Source: an uncultured Clostridia bacterium (lineage in GTDB: Bacteria > Bacillota > Clostridia > Lachnospirales > Lachnospiraceae). Taken from it: a stretch of 64,000 bases of DNA. Where the stretch lies: positions 248,001-312,000 of the forward strand of contig CAOKVX010000001.1 of NCBI GenBank assembly GCA_948472945.1. Direction: 5' to 3'. The notes beneath the pieces were generated by a model. The model saw nothing but the letters and a program-made list of their open reading frames with translations, was not told the origin of the DNA and did no database searches. Shown here piece by piece: positions 1 through 9,795 of this stretch; position 1 is the first letter of the stretch; each line of letters starts with the position of its first letter. Both the position numbers and the translations under genes were made by a program.

Positions 1-1715
1 TTCTCGGGCCAATACTAATGATAGTTGAAGTGGTCGGAGAGGTTGTTATGCCGAAGCTGCTGCAGCTTATTATTGATAACGGCATTAACATAAATGGAAC
101 GGGTGATATTCCATACATATTAAAGATTGGCGTATTGATGTTCATAACGACAGCCCTTATGCTGATTGGAGGAGTTGGAGGCGCGTATTTTTCAATAAAG
201 GCGTCCGTTAACTTTGCGGGAGACTTAAGACAGGACGTATTTGAGAAAGTGCAGAAGTTCTCATTTGCAAATATAGAAAAATTTTCTACGGGTTCGCTTG
301 TCACGAGGCTCACGAATGATATAACGAACGTGCAGAACCTTGTTGCGATGTCGCTAAGGATGATGCTGCGGGCCCCCGGAATGTTTATCGGCGCACTGAT
401 AATGGCGTTTATGACAAATGCAAGGCTTGCCACAGTAATAGTAATAATAATTCCTTTGCTGTCGGTTGTACTGTTTTTAATAATGGGAAAAGGATTTCCA
501 CGGTTTAAGATTATGCAGACTAAGATAGACAGGCTGAATTCCGTTGTACAGGAAAATATAACAAATTCCAGAGTTGTCAAATCATTTGTGCGCGAGGGGC
601 GTGAGATTGAGAAATTTGAGGATGCAAATTCTGATTTGAAAAACAGCACGCTTAGGGCGTTGAAGATAGTAATATTTACTATGCCGGTTATGACGTTAGC
701 AATGAATATAACGACCATTGCAATAGTGTGGTTTGGCGGCAAACAGATACTCGTAGGAGATATGCCCATAGGAAAGCTCACTCTGTTTACTACATATACC
801 GTACAGATACTTATGTCCCTGATGTTCGTCTCATTTATAATGATTATGGGCTCTAGGGCGCTCGCATCGTCTGAAAGAATTAAGGAAGTGCTTAGAACTG
901 AGATTGACCTGAATGATGATGAGGCTGTTGCAAACCAAAATAAAGGAAAAGAACTTCCGGTTGTCAAAAAAGGAAGTATTGAATTTAAAAATGTAAGTTT
1001 TAGATATTATAAGAAAAATAAGCAAAATGTTCTGAGCAATATTTCATTTAAGGTGGAGCCGGGACAGACGGTCGGCATAATAGGCTCAACAGGCTCCGGA
1101 AAGACTAGTATGGTACAGCTTATACCTCGCCTGTATGACACGGACGAAGGCGAGGTACTTGTCGATGGAATCAATGTAAAGGAATACATGCTTGACGACC
1201 TCAGGGGCGGAGTAGGAATGGTTCTGCAGAAAAATACGCTTTTTACCGGCACAATTGAGGAAAACTTAAGATGGGGAAACGAGAATGCGGACCGCAGTGA
1301 GATTGAGCGCATAGCAGGATATGCGCAGGCAGATACATTTGTAAAATCGTTTTCTGACGGTTATGATACGGTGCTTGACCAGGGAGGAGTTAACGTGTCG
1401 GGCGGACAGAAGCAGAGGCTTTGCATAGCAAGGGCTCTTCTCAAGCATCCTAAAATACTTATCCTTGACGACAGCACAAGTGCGGTTGACACGGCTACCG
1501 AGGCCATTATAAGGGGTAATTTCCTGAAAGAAATTCCTGACACTACAAAGCTTATAATCGCACAGAGAATATCGTCTGTAATAGATGCAGACAAAATCAT
1601 TGTTTTGGATGACGGTGAGATAGCCGGGGAGGGAGTTCATGACGAGCTTATTAAAAACTGCTCGACATATCAGGAAATATATTATTCGCAGATGGAAAAG
1701 GAGGATGCGGTATGA
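1..1715 (+). CDS. ABC exporter half-transporter, degenerate ATPase half (5' partial)
   Basis: Membrane-embedded half of a heterodimeric ABC exporter: a transmembrane domain of several hydrophobic spans, then a nucleotide-binding domain. Walker A is GSTGSGKTS (from base 1083) and the signature is VSGGQKQR. Walker B reads ILILDDSTSAVD, with Asp in place of the catalytic Glu, and the switch region reads IIAQR, with Gln in place of His. In the family (TM287/288, BmrCD, LmrCD) these two changes mark the half that contributes the non-hydrolysing site. The frame is open from base 1 with no stop before the first Met at base 18, and that Met falls inside the first membrane segment, so the true start lies left of the window. 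It overlaps the next gene by 4 bases, so the two are translationally coupled. Substrate unknown; a drug or lipid-like compound is possible. Confidence 0.93.
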   Translation, partial: LGPILMIVEVVGEVVMPKLLQLIIDNGININGTGDIPYILKIGVLMFITTALMLIGGVGGAYFSIKASVNFAGDLRQDVFEKVQKFSFANIEKFSTGSLVTRLTNDITNVQNLVAMSLRMMLRAPGMFIGALIMAFMTNARLATVIVIIIPLLSVVLFLIMGKGFPRFKIMQTKIDRLNSVVQENITNSRVVKSFVREGREIEKFEDANSDLKNSTLRALKIVIFTMPVMTLAMNITTIAIVWFGGKQILVGDMPIGKLTLFTTYTVQILMSLMFVSFIMIMGSRALASSERIKEVLRTEIDLNDDEAVANQNKGKELPVVKKGSIEFKNVSFRYYKKNKQNVLSNISFKVEPGQTVGIIGSTGSGKTSMVQLIPRLYDTDEGEVLVDGINVKEYMLDDLRGGVGMVLQKNTLFTGTIEENLRWGNENADRSEIERIAGYAQADTFVKSFSDGYDTVLDQGGVNVSGGQKQRLCIARALLKHPKILILDDSTSAVDTATEAIIRGNFLKEIPDTTKLIIAQRISSVIDADKIIVLDDGEIAGEGVHDELIKNCSTYQEIYYSQMEKEDAV

Positions 1716-3568
1716 TGGAACAATCGAAGCCAAAAGCCTCAAAGGAGACGATAAAAAGATTGTTAGGCTATATGTCTAAGGATAAGCTGCCGCTCATAAT
1801 AGTTTTTTTATGCGTAATACTTAGCGCGGCTATGACTCTTGCAGGTTCTTACCTTTTAAGGCCGATTGTAAATACGCTTGCCGAAGATCTGCAGAGTGTA
1901 AGCGCGTGTGTCAGGGAGTCGGCCGACTATACCGACGCGCTTACAAAGGGAATATCAAACCTGTTAAAGGGGCTGCTTTTAATGGGAGCCGTTTACTTGT
2001 TATGTGTGCTGGCAACCTACGCACAGTCAAGGATTATGATCGGGGTATCACAGAGGGCGATATATTCTGTGAGGCGCGACCTCTATAATAAGCTTCAAAC
2101 CCTGCCGATAAGGTTTTTTGACGAGAGAAGCACCGGAGAGGTTATGAGCCGTTTTACAAATGACGTGGACGCAATCGGCGAGATGCTGAATAATACGATA
2201 ACGCAGATAATTAACGGCGTGATAACAGTTGTGGGAACGATTTCAATTATGTTTTATACAAACTGGATTCTCGCTATAGTGACTATAGCTTTTCTTCCGC
2301 TTATGCTTAAAGCGGGAGGTTCAATTGCAAAGAAGAGCCATAAATTCTATTCTGGCCAGCAGGCGGCTCTGGGCGCGGTAAACGGCTACATAGAGGAAAC
2401 CGTTACGGGACAGAAAGTTGTAAAAGTATTCTGCCATGAGGACAAGGCGATTGAGGAATTTAGCAATCTGAATAATGAGCTAAGGGATAAGCAGATTAAG
2501 GCGCAGTTTTTCGGCGGAATTATGGGGCCGGTGATGGGCAATCTAAGTCAGATAAACTACGCCGTTGTCGGAGCTGTCGGAGCTATACTATGCCTTGTAA
2601 AAAAGGTCGTAACGCTTGGACCTCTGAAAATTGTCATAGGCGGCTTTGACGTTGGAGGCGTGACCGTTTTTGTCAACTATTCAAGGCAGTTCTCACGCCC
2701 GGTAAATGAGCTTGCGATGCAGATGAACACAATATTTTCCGCGCTTGCAGGGGCGGAGAGGGTATTTCAGGTAATGGACCTTGAGCCTGAGGAGCCGGAT
2801 GCGGATAATGCGGTCAATATGGACGACTTGGATATAAAAGGAAAAGTTGTGTTTGAAAACGTAACATTTGGATATAACTCTGATAAGATTGTTCTTGAAA
2901 ATCTTTCACTGTACGCAAAACCGGGACAGAAGATTGCATTTGTCGGTTCAACGGGTGCCGGAAAGACTACTATTACCAACCTGTTGAACAGATTTTATGA
3001 TATAAATGAGGGATCCATTAAAATTGATGACAGAAATATAAAGGAGTACTCAAGGGAGAGTCTTAGAAAAAATATTGCGATGGTTCTTCAGGATACGCAC
3101 CTTTTCAGTGGAACAATCAGGGAGAACATACGCTACGGCCGTCTTGACGCTACGGACGAGGAGGTTGAGGAGGCGGCAAAAATTGCGAGCGCCCACTCGT
3201 TTATCAAGAGGCTTGAGGACGGCTATGAGACAATGATTGAGGGCGACGGTGACAACTTAAGTCAGGGCCAGAGACAGCTTCTGAACATTGCCAGAGCCGC
3301 CATTTCAAAAGCGCCTATACTTGTGCTTGACGAGGCGACGTCATCAGTTGATACCAGGACCGAAAAACATATAGAGCATGGAATGGACAGGATTATGAAA
3401 GACAGAACAACTTTTGTAATAGCCCACAGGCTGTCGACCGTCCGCAACGCAAACGCGATTATGGTGCTTGAACAGGGAAAGATAATTGAGAGAGGAACAC
3501 ATGAGGACCTTCTGGCGCTGAAAGGAAGATATCACATGCTCTATACGGGCGCACTTGAGCTTGATTAA
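1712..3568 (+). CDS. ABC exporter half-transporter, catalytic half
   Basis: Second half of the heterodimeric exporter, 618 residues: N-terminal six-helix ABC membrane domain (about residues 28-330) and C-terminal ATPase domain. Walker A is GSTGAGKTT, Walker B ILVLDEATSSVD with the catalytic Glu present, and the His switch is VIAHR. The signature is LSQGQRQ rather than LSGGQ. This pairs with the upstream protein: its Asp Walker B would face this altered signature (degenerate site), while this protein's intact Walker A/B would face the upstream VSGGQ (active site). The same split is known for TM287/288. Start ATG 1712 overlaps the upstream TGA and has AAAGGAGG at about 1698-1704. An extra loop near residues 50-75 is not explained. 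Substrate unknown. Confidence 0.95.
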   Translation: MMEQSKPKASKETIKRLLGYMSKDKLPLIIVFLCVILSAAMTLAGSYLLRPIVNTLAEDLQSVSACVRESADYTDALTKGISNLLKGLLLMGAVYLLCVLATYAQSRIMIGVSQRAIYSVRRDLYNKLQTLPIRFFDERSTGEVMSRFTNDVDAIGEMLNNTITQIINGVITVVGTISIMFYTNWILAIVTIAFLPLMLKAGGSIAKKSHKFYSGQQAALGAVNGYIEETVTGQKVVKVFCHEDKAIEEFSNLNNELRDKQIKAQFFGGIMGPVMGNLSQINYAVVGAVGAILCLVKKVVTLGPLKIVIGGFDVGGVTVFVNYSRQFSRPVNELAMQMNTIFSALAGAERVFQVMDLEPEEPDADNAVNMDDLDIKGKVVFENVTFGYNSDKIVLENLSLYAKPGQKIAFVGSTGAGKTTITNLLNRFYDINEGSIKIDDRNIKEYSRESLRKNIAMVLQDTHLFSGTIRENIRYGRLDATDEEVEEAAKIASAHSFIKRLEDGYETMIEGDGDNLSQGQRQLLNIARAAISKAPILVLDEATSSVDTRTEKHIEHGMDRIMKDRTTFVIAHRLSTVRNANAIMVLEQGKIIERGTHEDLLALKGRYHMLYTGALELD

Positions 3569-3644
3569 TAATGGCACATATAACTTACTATATATAATAT
3601 ACTTCTTGTAACTGTAAAGTTTAGATAAAATATATTATCTTCTA

Positions 3645-3673
3645 TTGACAAATATATTCATTTGTACTATTGT
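3645..3673 (+). promoter_or_regulatory. Predicted promoter of the RND gene with an embedded palindrome
   Basis: TTGACA at 3645-3650, 17-base spacer, TATTGT at 3668-3673. The spacer and part of the -35 box contain the inverted repeat ACAAAT-N6-ATTTGT (3648-3665), placed where a repressor would block RNA polymerase. The ribosome binding site AGGGGGAGAG follows at 3706-3715. No regulator gene is adjacent, so the operator role is inference. Confidence 0.5.
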
Positions 3674-3721
3674 ACTAATCAACTAATACAGGTTTATAAG
3701 ATTTTAGGGGGAGAGTAGGTA

Positions 3722-6700
3722 ATGACAAAACTTAGCGTTAAGAAACCTTTTCTTACAATTGTTGCTATAGTAATTATTCTCGTTATCGGATTCGTTTCCA
3801 TGGATAAGATGAAGACGGACCTGCTTCCGGATATAAGTATGCCTTATATGATGATAATTACTACTGAGCCGGGTGCAAGTCCCGAGAAAATAGAAAATGA
3901 CGTTGTTAAGCCGCTTGAGAGCGCACTCGGAACGATAAGCGGCGTTGAGAAGGTTGTAAGCAACTCCGCAGAAAACTACTGTCTTGTAATGCTGGAATTC
4001 TCGGACCATACTAACATGGATTCAGCGATGGTAAGGGTGTCTTCAGCAATTAATCAGGTGACGCTTCCGGAAATATGCGGAACTCCAAATATAATGGAGA
4101 TAAGCATGGACATGATGGCCACTATGTATACGATGGTATACCGCGAGGGGATGGACATCGTAGAGCTTACGGATTTTACGGAGGAGGTGGTCATACCTTA
4201 TTTCGAGCGTCAGGAGGGAGTAGCAAGCATCACGCCTATAGGAACGGTTAAGGAGACTATAGAGGTAAGGCTTGACGAGGAAAAGATAGAGAAAATAAAC
4301 GAAGATATTCTGGTCAAAACGAATGATAAGCTCAAAGATGCCCAAAAAAAGCTTGACAAGGCGGAGAAGAAGCTAAAAAAGGCTAAGAAAACCCTTGAAA
4401 ATCAACAGAGCGCGCTTTCGGATAAAAAGAATGACGCCAACAGCGGAATATCTTCCGCTATGCTTAAACTTGACCAGGCAAATGCGACAAAGGCGGCTTA
4501 CGAAGCGTCGCTTTCAGGTCTGAAAGCGAGCAAGAGTGCGCTTGAAGGTGAAAAAAAAGCGTATAAGGATAATGATATTGAGGGAAATTATAAAAAAATT
4601 AACGACATGTTCGGCACGATGGCAGAAACAATGGGGCCGTTAGCCTCACAGGCAGGCATAGAGATTCCTTCAAATGTTGAGGATGCGGTAAAACATCCGG
4701 ACAAGTTCAATAAATTTGCATCATGGGCGTCTGCCGCCGGACTGGGCGAAGGAATATCGTCAATAACGCCGGATTCACTTAAGACAATGTATAATATTGT
4801 TGAAAAAAGGATACCGCAGATTGACGCCGAGCTTGCAAACCTTAAAACCGAGATAATGGCGGCGCAGGCTATTGTAGACAATATCAATAAGCAGATGAAA
4901 GATATTGATAAAAATTACGAAAAAGCTTTTACCGGAGCGCTTGAGTCTGCGGCGGGATTTGGCTCGGGAGACGCACAGATGGCGGCCGGAAAGACTGAGC
5001 TTGACAACGCCGTAAAAGAACTTGACGAGGCTAAAAAGACGCTCAGGGAATCTAAAAAAGCCGCCAGGGAAAATGCCAACCTTGACAAGCTGCTCACGCT
5101 CGAGGCGCTTTCAGGATTAATATATGCACAGAATTTTTCAATGCCTGCGGGATATGTAGATGATAAGGACGACAACCAATGGCTTCTCAAGGTTGGAGAC
5201 GAATACGGCAGTGTCGAAGACATTAATAATATGGTGCTCTGCAAGGTTCCGGGAGCGGGAACGGTAAGGCTCTGCGATGTCGCGTCAGTGATTCTCATAG
5301 ACAACTCAGGGCATACTTACACGAAATACAATGGAAAAGACGCAGTCCTGATGTCGGTGTACAAGGCAAGTACAGCTAATACCAGCGAGGTTGCAGAGAA
5401 TTGTAAAAAGGCTATGAAAGAGCTTGAGGAGGAATACGATGGGCTTAAGATGGTTACGTTCAGCGACCAGTCCCAGTACATCTCATTATTCCTGTCAAGC
5501 GTGCTTTCAAGCATTTTAATAGGTGCGCTCCTTGCAATCATCGTGCTTGCGCTGTTCCTAAAGAGTGTTAAACCAACGTTGGTAGTTGCATTCAGTATTC
5601 CGTTCAGTGTGCTGTTTGCAATAATAATAATGTACTTTACAGGAATCAACATCAACGTCATGTCGCTTGCGGGACTGGGACTTGCAATAGGTATGCTTGT
5701 CGATAATTCGATAGTTGTAATAGAGAACATATGCCGTTTACGGGCAAAGGGACTTAGCGCCCCAAGGGCTGCGGTTCAGGGAACAAAGCAGGTAGGAGCC
5801 CCTATCATTGCATCCACGATAACGACCATATGCGTATTTTTACCGATGGTATTTACAACGGGAATGGTAAGGGATCTTGTCGTACCGTTTGCACTGACAA
5901 TATCTTATGCGCTCACAGCGTCGCTTCTGGTAGCCCTGACAGTAGTTCCTTGCATAAGCTCGATGATTCTCAAAAAGACTGTGCAGAAGAGGCAGCCTTT
6001 ATATGAAAAGTTTCAGAATGTGTACGCAAAAGCTCTCGGATGGTGTCTGAGATTTAAGATTGTAACGATAGCAGTGGCGGCCGGACTTCTCATATTCAGT
6101 GTGTATAAGGTGTTTAAGATGGGAATAGTTCTTATCCCTAACATGAGTGGGGATACCATTTCTGTAATGGCGGAGGTTCCGGAGGATGCTGACAATGAGC
6201 AGGCCATTAAGATGGCCGATGATATAATGAACGCAGCGCTCGGAGTCGACGGCGTTAAGGAAGTTGGGGTCATGGACAGTACGTCAACTACCAATATGCT
6301 GGTAGGCGGGCTTGCAGAGAAAAATGAGGATGATACTTTTACAGGATTTGCATTTTATATAATTCCGGATGAAAGCGTCAACACGATTGATAAGATGAAC
6401 GACCTTACCGACAGGCTTAAAGAGGCGACTGACGGAATTGACGGCAACATATTAGTTGGAACCGACGAGGCATCGTCGTCTATGCTCTCAAGCGGAATAA
6501 CCGTAAACATATACGGTGATGACATAGACGGTCTCATTGATATAAGCGATGATATAGCCGGTATAATGGAAAGTGTCAATGGTATTACCGAGGTGTCAAA
6601 CGGAATTGAAGAGAGCGACAAAGCGCTGCATCTTGTCATAGATAAAGACAAGGCCGCGAAGAAAGGACTTACCGTAGCGCAGATATTTCAGAAGATAAAT

Positions 6701-7654
6701 GAGAAGCTTACGACGGAGAAGACTGCGACGAAGCTCTCGATTGACGGTACGGATGTTGACATATCAATAATTAATGAACTTGATAAGCTCGACTACGACA
6801 ATCTTATGGACATGGAACTTTCCGTTACTTCTATGGACGATGAGGGAAAGGAACAGACCAAGACATACAAGCTTTCTGAATTTGCCGCACAGGAAGAAAT
6901 GGACGCCGCAAGCGTTATAAAAAGAGAGAACCAGAAAAGATATATATCGGTAACGTCTTCCGTGGAAGAAGGAGAAAACGCAACGCTAATCTCCAGAGAG
7001 CTTGAACCTCTGCTTAAAGAGTATGAAGCTCCAAAAGGATATTCGGTAGAGATAGCCGGTGAATCAGAACAGGCTATGGACATGGTAAACCAAATGGTAC
7101 TCGCGCTTGCGCTTGGTCTGCTGTTTATCTATCTTGTAATGGTGGCGCAGTTCCAGAGTCTTTTATCACCTTTTATTGTATTGTTCACTGTGCCGCTTGC
7201 ATTTACCGGCGGACTTATCGGACTGCTTATAGCGGGAGAGGAAATATCCGCAATGTCAATGATGGGCTTCATGGTACTTATGGGAACTGTCGTTAACAAC
7301 GGTATAGTTTTCGTGGACTACGTAAACCAGCTGAGAATACAGGGACTTGACAAGCGAAATGCCCTGATAGCAACCGGCAGAACCAGAATGCGGCCAATCC
7401 TTATGACGGCGATAACGACAATACTTGCGATGAGCAACATGGTATTTACAAGGGATATAAGTTCGTCGATGTCAAAGGGTATGGCGATTGTAATATCGGG
7501 CGGACTGTTATATTCTACGATAATGACGCTGTTTATAGTTCCTGTTATGTACGACATTTTCTATAGGAAGAAGCCGAAAGTAATCGACGTAGGGGAAGAC
7601 CTTGACGACGAGATGAACGATGCCGAGGAGTATATGAAATCTCTGGAATCATAA
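3722..7654 (+). CDS. RND-family efflux permease with large coiled-coil insertion
   Basis: 1310-residue member of the AcrB/SwrC-type RND superfamily (usual length about 1000-1060). TM1 is at residues 12-29, then a porter domain, a TM bundle from about 585 to 770 containing GMLVDNSIVVIEN (one conserved proton-relay Asp, where AcrB has two), a second porter domain, and a C-terminal TM bundle from about 1119. Between residues about 194 and 452 there is a Lys/Ala/Glu-rich segment with strong heptad character at both ends (for example LDKAEKKLKKAKK) and a short globular stretch in the middle. It sits between the LDxxKI strand and the helix leading to QNFSMPAGY, that is, inside the first porter domain. 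No membrane fusion protein gene is adjacent. Proton-driven export is known for the family; the substrate and the function of the insertion are unknown. Confidence 0.92.
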   Translation: MTKLSVKKPFLTIVAIVIILVIGFVSMDKMKTDLLPDISMPYMMIITTEPGASPEKIENDVVKPLESALGTISGVEKVVSNSAENYCLVMLEFSDHTNMDSAMVRVSSAINQVTLPEICGTPNIMEISMDMMATMYTMVYREGMDIVELTDFTEEVVIPYFERQEGVASITPIGTVKETIEVRLDEEKIEKINEDILVKTNDKLKDAQKKLDKAEKKLKKAKKTLENQQSALSDKKNDANSGISSAMLKLDQANATKAAYEASLSGLKASKSALEGEKKAYKDNDIEGNYKKINDMFGTMAETMGPLASQAGIEIPSNVEDAVKHPDKFNKFASWASAAGLGEGISSITPDSLKTMYNIVEKRIPQIDAELANLKTEIMAAQAIVDNINKQMKDIDKNYEKAFTGALESAAGFGSGDAQMAAGKTELDNAVKELDEAKKTLRESKKAARENANLDKLLTLEALSGLIYAQNFSMPAGYVDDKDDNQWLLKVGDEYGSVEDINNMVLCKVPGAGTVRLCDVASVILIDNSGHTYTKYNGKDAVLMSVYKASTANTSEVAENCKKAMKELEEEYDGLKMVTFSDQSQYISLFLSSVLSSILIGALLAIIVLALFLKSVKPTLVVAFSIPFSVLFAIIIMYFTGININVMSLAGLGLAIGMLVDNSIVVIENICRLRAKGLSAPRAAVQGTKQVGAPIIASTITTICVFLPMVFTTGMVRDLVVPFALTISYALTASLLVALTVVPCISSMILKKTVQKRQPLYEKFQNVYAKALGWCLRFKIVTIAVAAGLLIFSVYKVFKMGIVLIPNMSGDTISVMAEVPEDADNEQAIKMADDIMNAALGVDGVKEVGVMDSTSTTNMLVGGLAEKNEDDTFTGFAFYIIPDESVNTIDKMNDLTDRLKEATDGIDGNILVGTDEASSSMLSSGITVNIYGDDIDGLIDISDDIAGIMESVNGITEVSNGIEESDKALHLVIDKDKAAKKGLTVAQIFQKINEKLTTEKTATKLSIDGTDVDISIINELDKLDYDNLMDMELSVTSMDDEGKEQTKTYKLSEFAAQEEMDAASVIKRENQKRYISVTSSVEEGENATLISRELEPLLKEYEAPKGYSVEIAGESEQAMDMVNQMVLALALGLLFIYLVMVAQFQSLLSPFIVLFTVPLAFTGGLIGLLIAGEEISAMSMMGFMVLMGTVVNNGIVFVDYVNQLRIQGLDKRNALIATGRTRMRPILMTAITTILAMSNMVFTRDISSSMSKGMAIVISGGLLYSTIMTLFIVPVMYDIFYRKKPKVIDVGEDLDDEMNDAEEYMKSLES

Positions 7655-7686
7655 ATGTGTTATAAATAATATTTTAAAATTTAATA

Positions 7687-7734
7687 AGAGGCTGCCGCTT
7701 TATAAAATTATTATAGCGGCAGCCTCTGTCTTTT
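7687..7734 (+). terminator. Rho-independent terminator after the RND gene
   Basis: Perfect 13-bp stem AGAGGCTGCCGCT (7687-7699) / AGCGGCAGCCTCT (7715-7727), 15-base A/T-rich loop, then GTCTTTT. It lies 33 bases past the RND stop codon. Confidence 0.85.
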
Positions 7735-7879
7735 AAGGCGGCAGACATTCTGAGTATTCAGGTGTCCGAAAGCGTGAAGAATTGCTGTCGGAAAATTGTT
7801 TAGAGAAGAAACAGCGGAATTTTCTGATTGATTCAAAAATCGGCAAAATGGCTTTTGGGGAGACAAGGTATACGCCCAT
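7733..7879 (-). other. Possible 48-codon small ORF or gene remnant in a 361-base gap
   Basis: The gap 7655-8015 holds a terminator on the left, a promoter on the right, and between them a minus-strand frame of 48 codons with ATG at 7879 and TAA at 7733-7735. It would encode a basic, Ser/Phe-rich peptide starting MGVYLVSPKA and ending SECLPP. The frame continues upstream of the ATG without an early stop, no AGGAGG sits at the usual distance, and the stop overlaps the T-tract of the RND terminator. I do not recognise the peptide. It may be a short conserved ORF, the 3' remnant of a decayed gene, or chance. Confidence 0.25.
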
Positions 7880-7903
7880 CTCATAAATGCCTTGGTGTAA
7901 AAA

Positions 7904-7933
7904 ATTGCAATAAATGCAATTGTATGTTATAAT
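7904..7933 (+). promoter_or_regulatory. Promoter of the chemoreceptor gene with palindrome over -35
   Basis: TTGCAA (7905-7910), 17-base spacer, TATAAT (7928-7933), with an extended -10 TG at 7925-7926: a near-consensus sigma-A promoter. The -35 box is half of the inverted repeat ATTGCA-N5-TGCAAT (7904-7920), a candidate operator. Confidence 0.7.
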
Positions 7934-8015
7934 TTTTAAATATATTTATTTCAAAATGTATTATAAAATGCATTTAAATTTCTAACGCACGGAAGGTGAA
8001 TGGGGGGTATTTTTT

Positions 8016-9737
8016 ATGAGTACGACGGAAAAGAGTAAAGAAAAAAGACATTATTTTCAATCAATTAAAGGTCGAATCAGCCTGTTGCTGATAACATGCA
8101 TAGTAGGAGTAGTAGCGGTTCTGCTTCTTTTGATTCTTCCAAATGTAAAAAGCAGTATGAGGGAGCTGACCCAGAGTTATCTGTACGACATAACGGTGTC
8201 TGCCGGCGAAAGGATTGAGCTTGCGGCTGAGGAGAGCGGTAATCTGGAGGAGACACTGTCGGCGGAATCACTTAAAGAACTTGTCGGCAATGTTGGTTTG
8301 AAAGGCATAGATTCCAGCTATACATATGTAGTCGATTCTGACGGTAAAATGTTGTATCATCCGACAGAATCAAAAATCGGAGAACCTGTTGAAAATGAGG
8401 TTGTATCGGGTGTAGTCGAACAGATTCAGTCAGGCGGTAAAAAAATTGAATCGCAGGTGGTTCAGTACAAATTTAACGGTGTAATTAAATATGCCGCATA
8501 TTTTGTAAATTCAGACGCTGATTTTATTGTTGTAATCTCGGCGGACGAGGATGAAGTTATGCGGCCTATTACAAAGGTAATGAAAGTCAGCGCGGGAGTT
8601 GCGCTTTTAATTGTATTAATTTGTTCGGTAATAGGATATATTGTGGCAAGTTTTATGATAAGACCGGTTATTAAAATAACAAATGTTATCAAAAAATTGA
8701 CGGACATGGATTTCACGGATAATGAAATACAAAAGAAACTCAATAACCGCAAAGATGAAACCGGAGAAATGAGCCGTGCAATCAGTGTACTTCATAACCA
8801 ACTTATAAAAGTCGTTACGGAGCTGAAGTTTCAGAGCGAAAGTCTGTTTTCAGCTTCAGATTCACTTAGCTCAAATGTAAATGAAACTGCGCTAAACATC
8901 GAACAGGTTGAAAATGCAGTTAGTGAAATCGCCGACGGTGCGAATATGCAGGCTGACGAGACACAGAGAGCCTCTGAAAACGTCATTTTAATGGGAAATA
9001 TGGTTAAGGAGACTTCCAAAGAGGTGGAGAAGCTTATTGTCAATGCTAACGGAATGAAAACTTCGAGCGACGAGGCTTCGGCTACCCTTGTAGAGCTGGA
9101 GCAGATTAACATGCATGCAAAGGAAGCGATTGATACGATATACGAGCAGACGAACACAACTAATCAGTCAGCAATTAAGATTAGGGAGGCAACATCTCTG
9201 ATTGCTTCCATAGCTGAGGAAACAAATCTGTTGTCCCTAAATGCGAGTATAGAAGCTGCAAGGGCCGGGGAACAGGGCAGAGGATTTGCGGTGGTTGCGG
9301 CACAGATTCAAAAGCTGGCCGAGCAGTCAAACGAATCCACGCAGCAGATTGAAAGTATAACCGATTCGCTGATTGCCGATTCTGAAAAGGCGGTTAACAT
9401 AATGGGTGAAGTGAAAGATATTATGACAAAGCAGAACGAACACGTTTCTAAGACTGACGAAATATTCACACAGGTTAAAGGCGGTATTGACAGCTCAATT
9501 GACGGAGTATCAAAGATTGCGGAGAAAACAAGGCAGATGGACGAGGCAAGGGTTAACGTGGTCGACGTAGTACAGAACCTCACGGCGATTGCAGAGGAAA
9601 ATGCTGCGAGTACGGAGGAAACCTCGGCGTCCGTATCGGAAGTCAACAGCATAGTATCCGGTATTTCTGAAAATGCTTCTATGATGAAAAATATAGCTAA
9701 TGAACTTGAAAATAATATGGGTATATTTAAGCTTTAG
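8016..9737 (+). CDS. Methyl-accepting chemotaxis protein with CACHE sensor
   Basis: 573-residue transmembrane chemoreceptor. TM1 about residues 25-46; extracellular CACHE-type ligand domain about 50-185, recognisable from YVVDSDGKMLYHPTESKIG; TM2 about 188-213; HAMP to about 270; then a long cytoplasmic coiled coil. The conserved signalling tip reads IASIAEETNLLSLNASIEA followed by ARAGEQGRGFAVVA (about residues 397-430), the site that contacts CheA and CheW. Ligand unknown. Start ATG 8016 is preceded by TGGGGGG at 8001-8007. It is transcribed alone from its own strong promoter; no che genes are nearby. Implies that the organism is motile or otherwise uses a chemosensory array. Confidence 0.95.
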   Translation: MSTTEKSKEKRHYFQSIKGRISLLLITCIVGVVAVLLLLILPNVKSSMRELTQSYLYDITVSAGERIELAAEESGNLEETLSAESLKELVGNVGLKGIDSSYTYVVDSDGKMLYHPTESKIGEPVENEVVSGVVEQIQSGGKKIESQVVQYKFNGVIKYAAYFVNSDADFIVVISADEDEVMRPITKVMKVSAGVALLIVLICSVIGYIVASFMIRPVIKITNVIKKLTDMDFTDNEIQKKLNNRKDETGEMSRAISVLHNQLIKVVTELKFQSESLFSASDSLSSNVNETALNIEQVENAVSEIADGANMQADETQRASENVILMGNMVKETSKEVEKLIVNANGMKTSSDEASATLVELEQINMHAKEAIDTIYEQTNTTNQSAIKIREATSLIASIAEETNLLSLNASIEAARAGEQGRGFAVVAAQIQKLAEQSNESTQQIESITDSLIADSEKAVNIMGEVKDIMTKQNEHVSKTDEIFTQVKGGIDSSIDGVSKIAEKTRQMDEARVNVVDVVQNLTAIAEENAASTEETSASVSEVNSIVSGISENASMMKNIANELENNMGIFKL

Positions 9738-9795
9738 GGGAGAGAGCTGCTGCTTTTTAATGATATAAAAGTAAAATCAAAAAAACAATCTTTAA

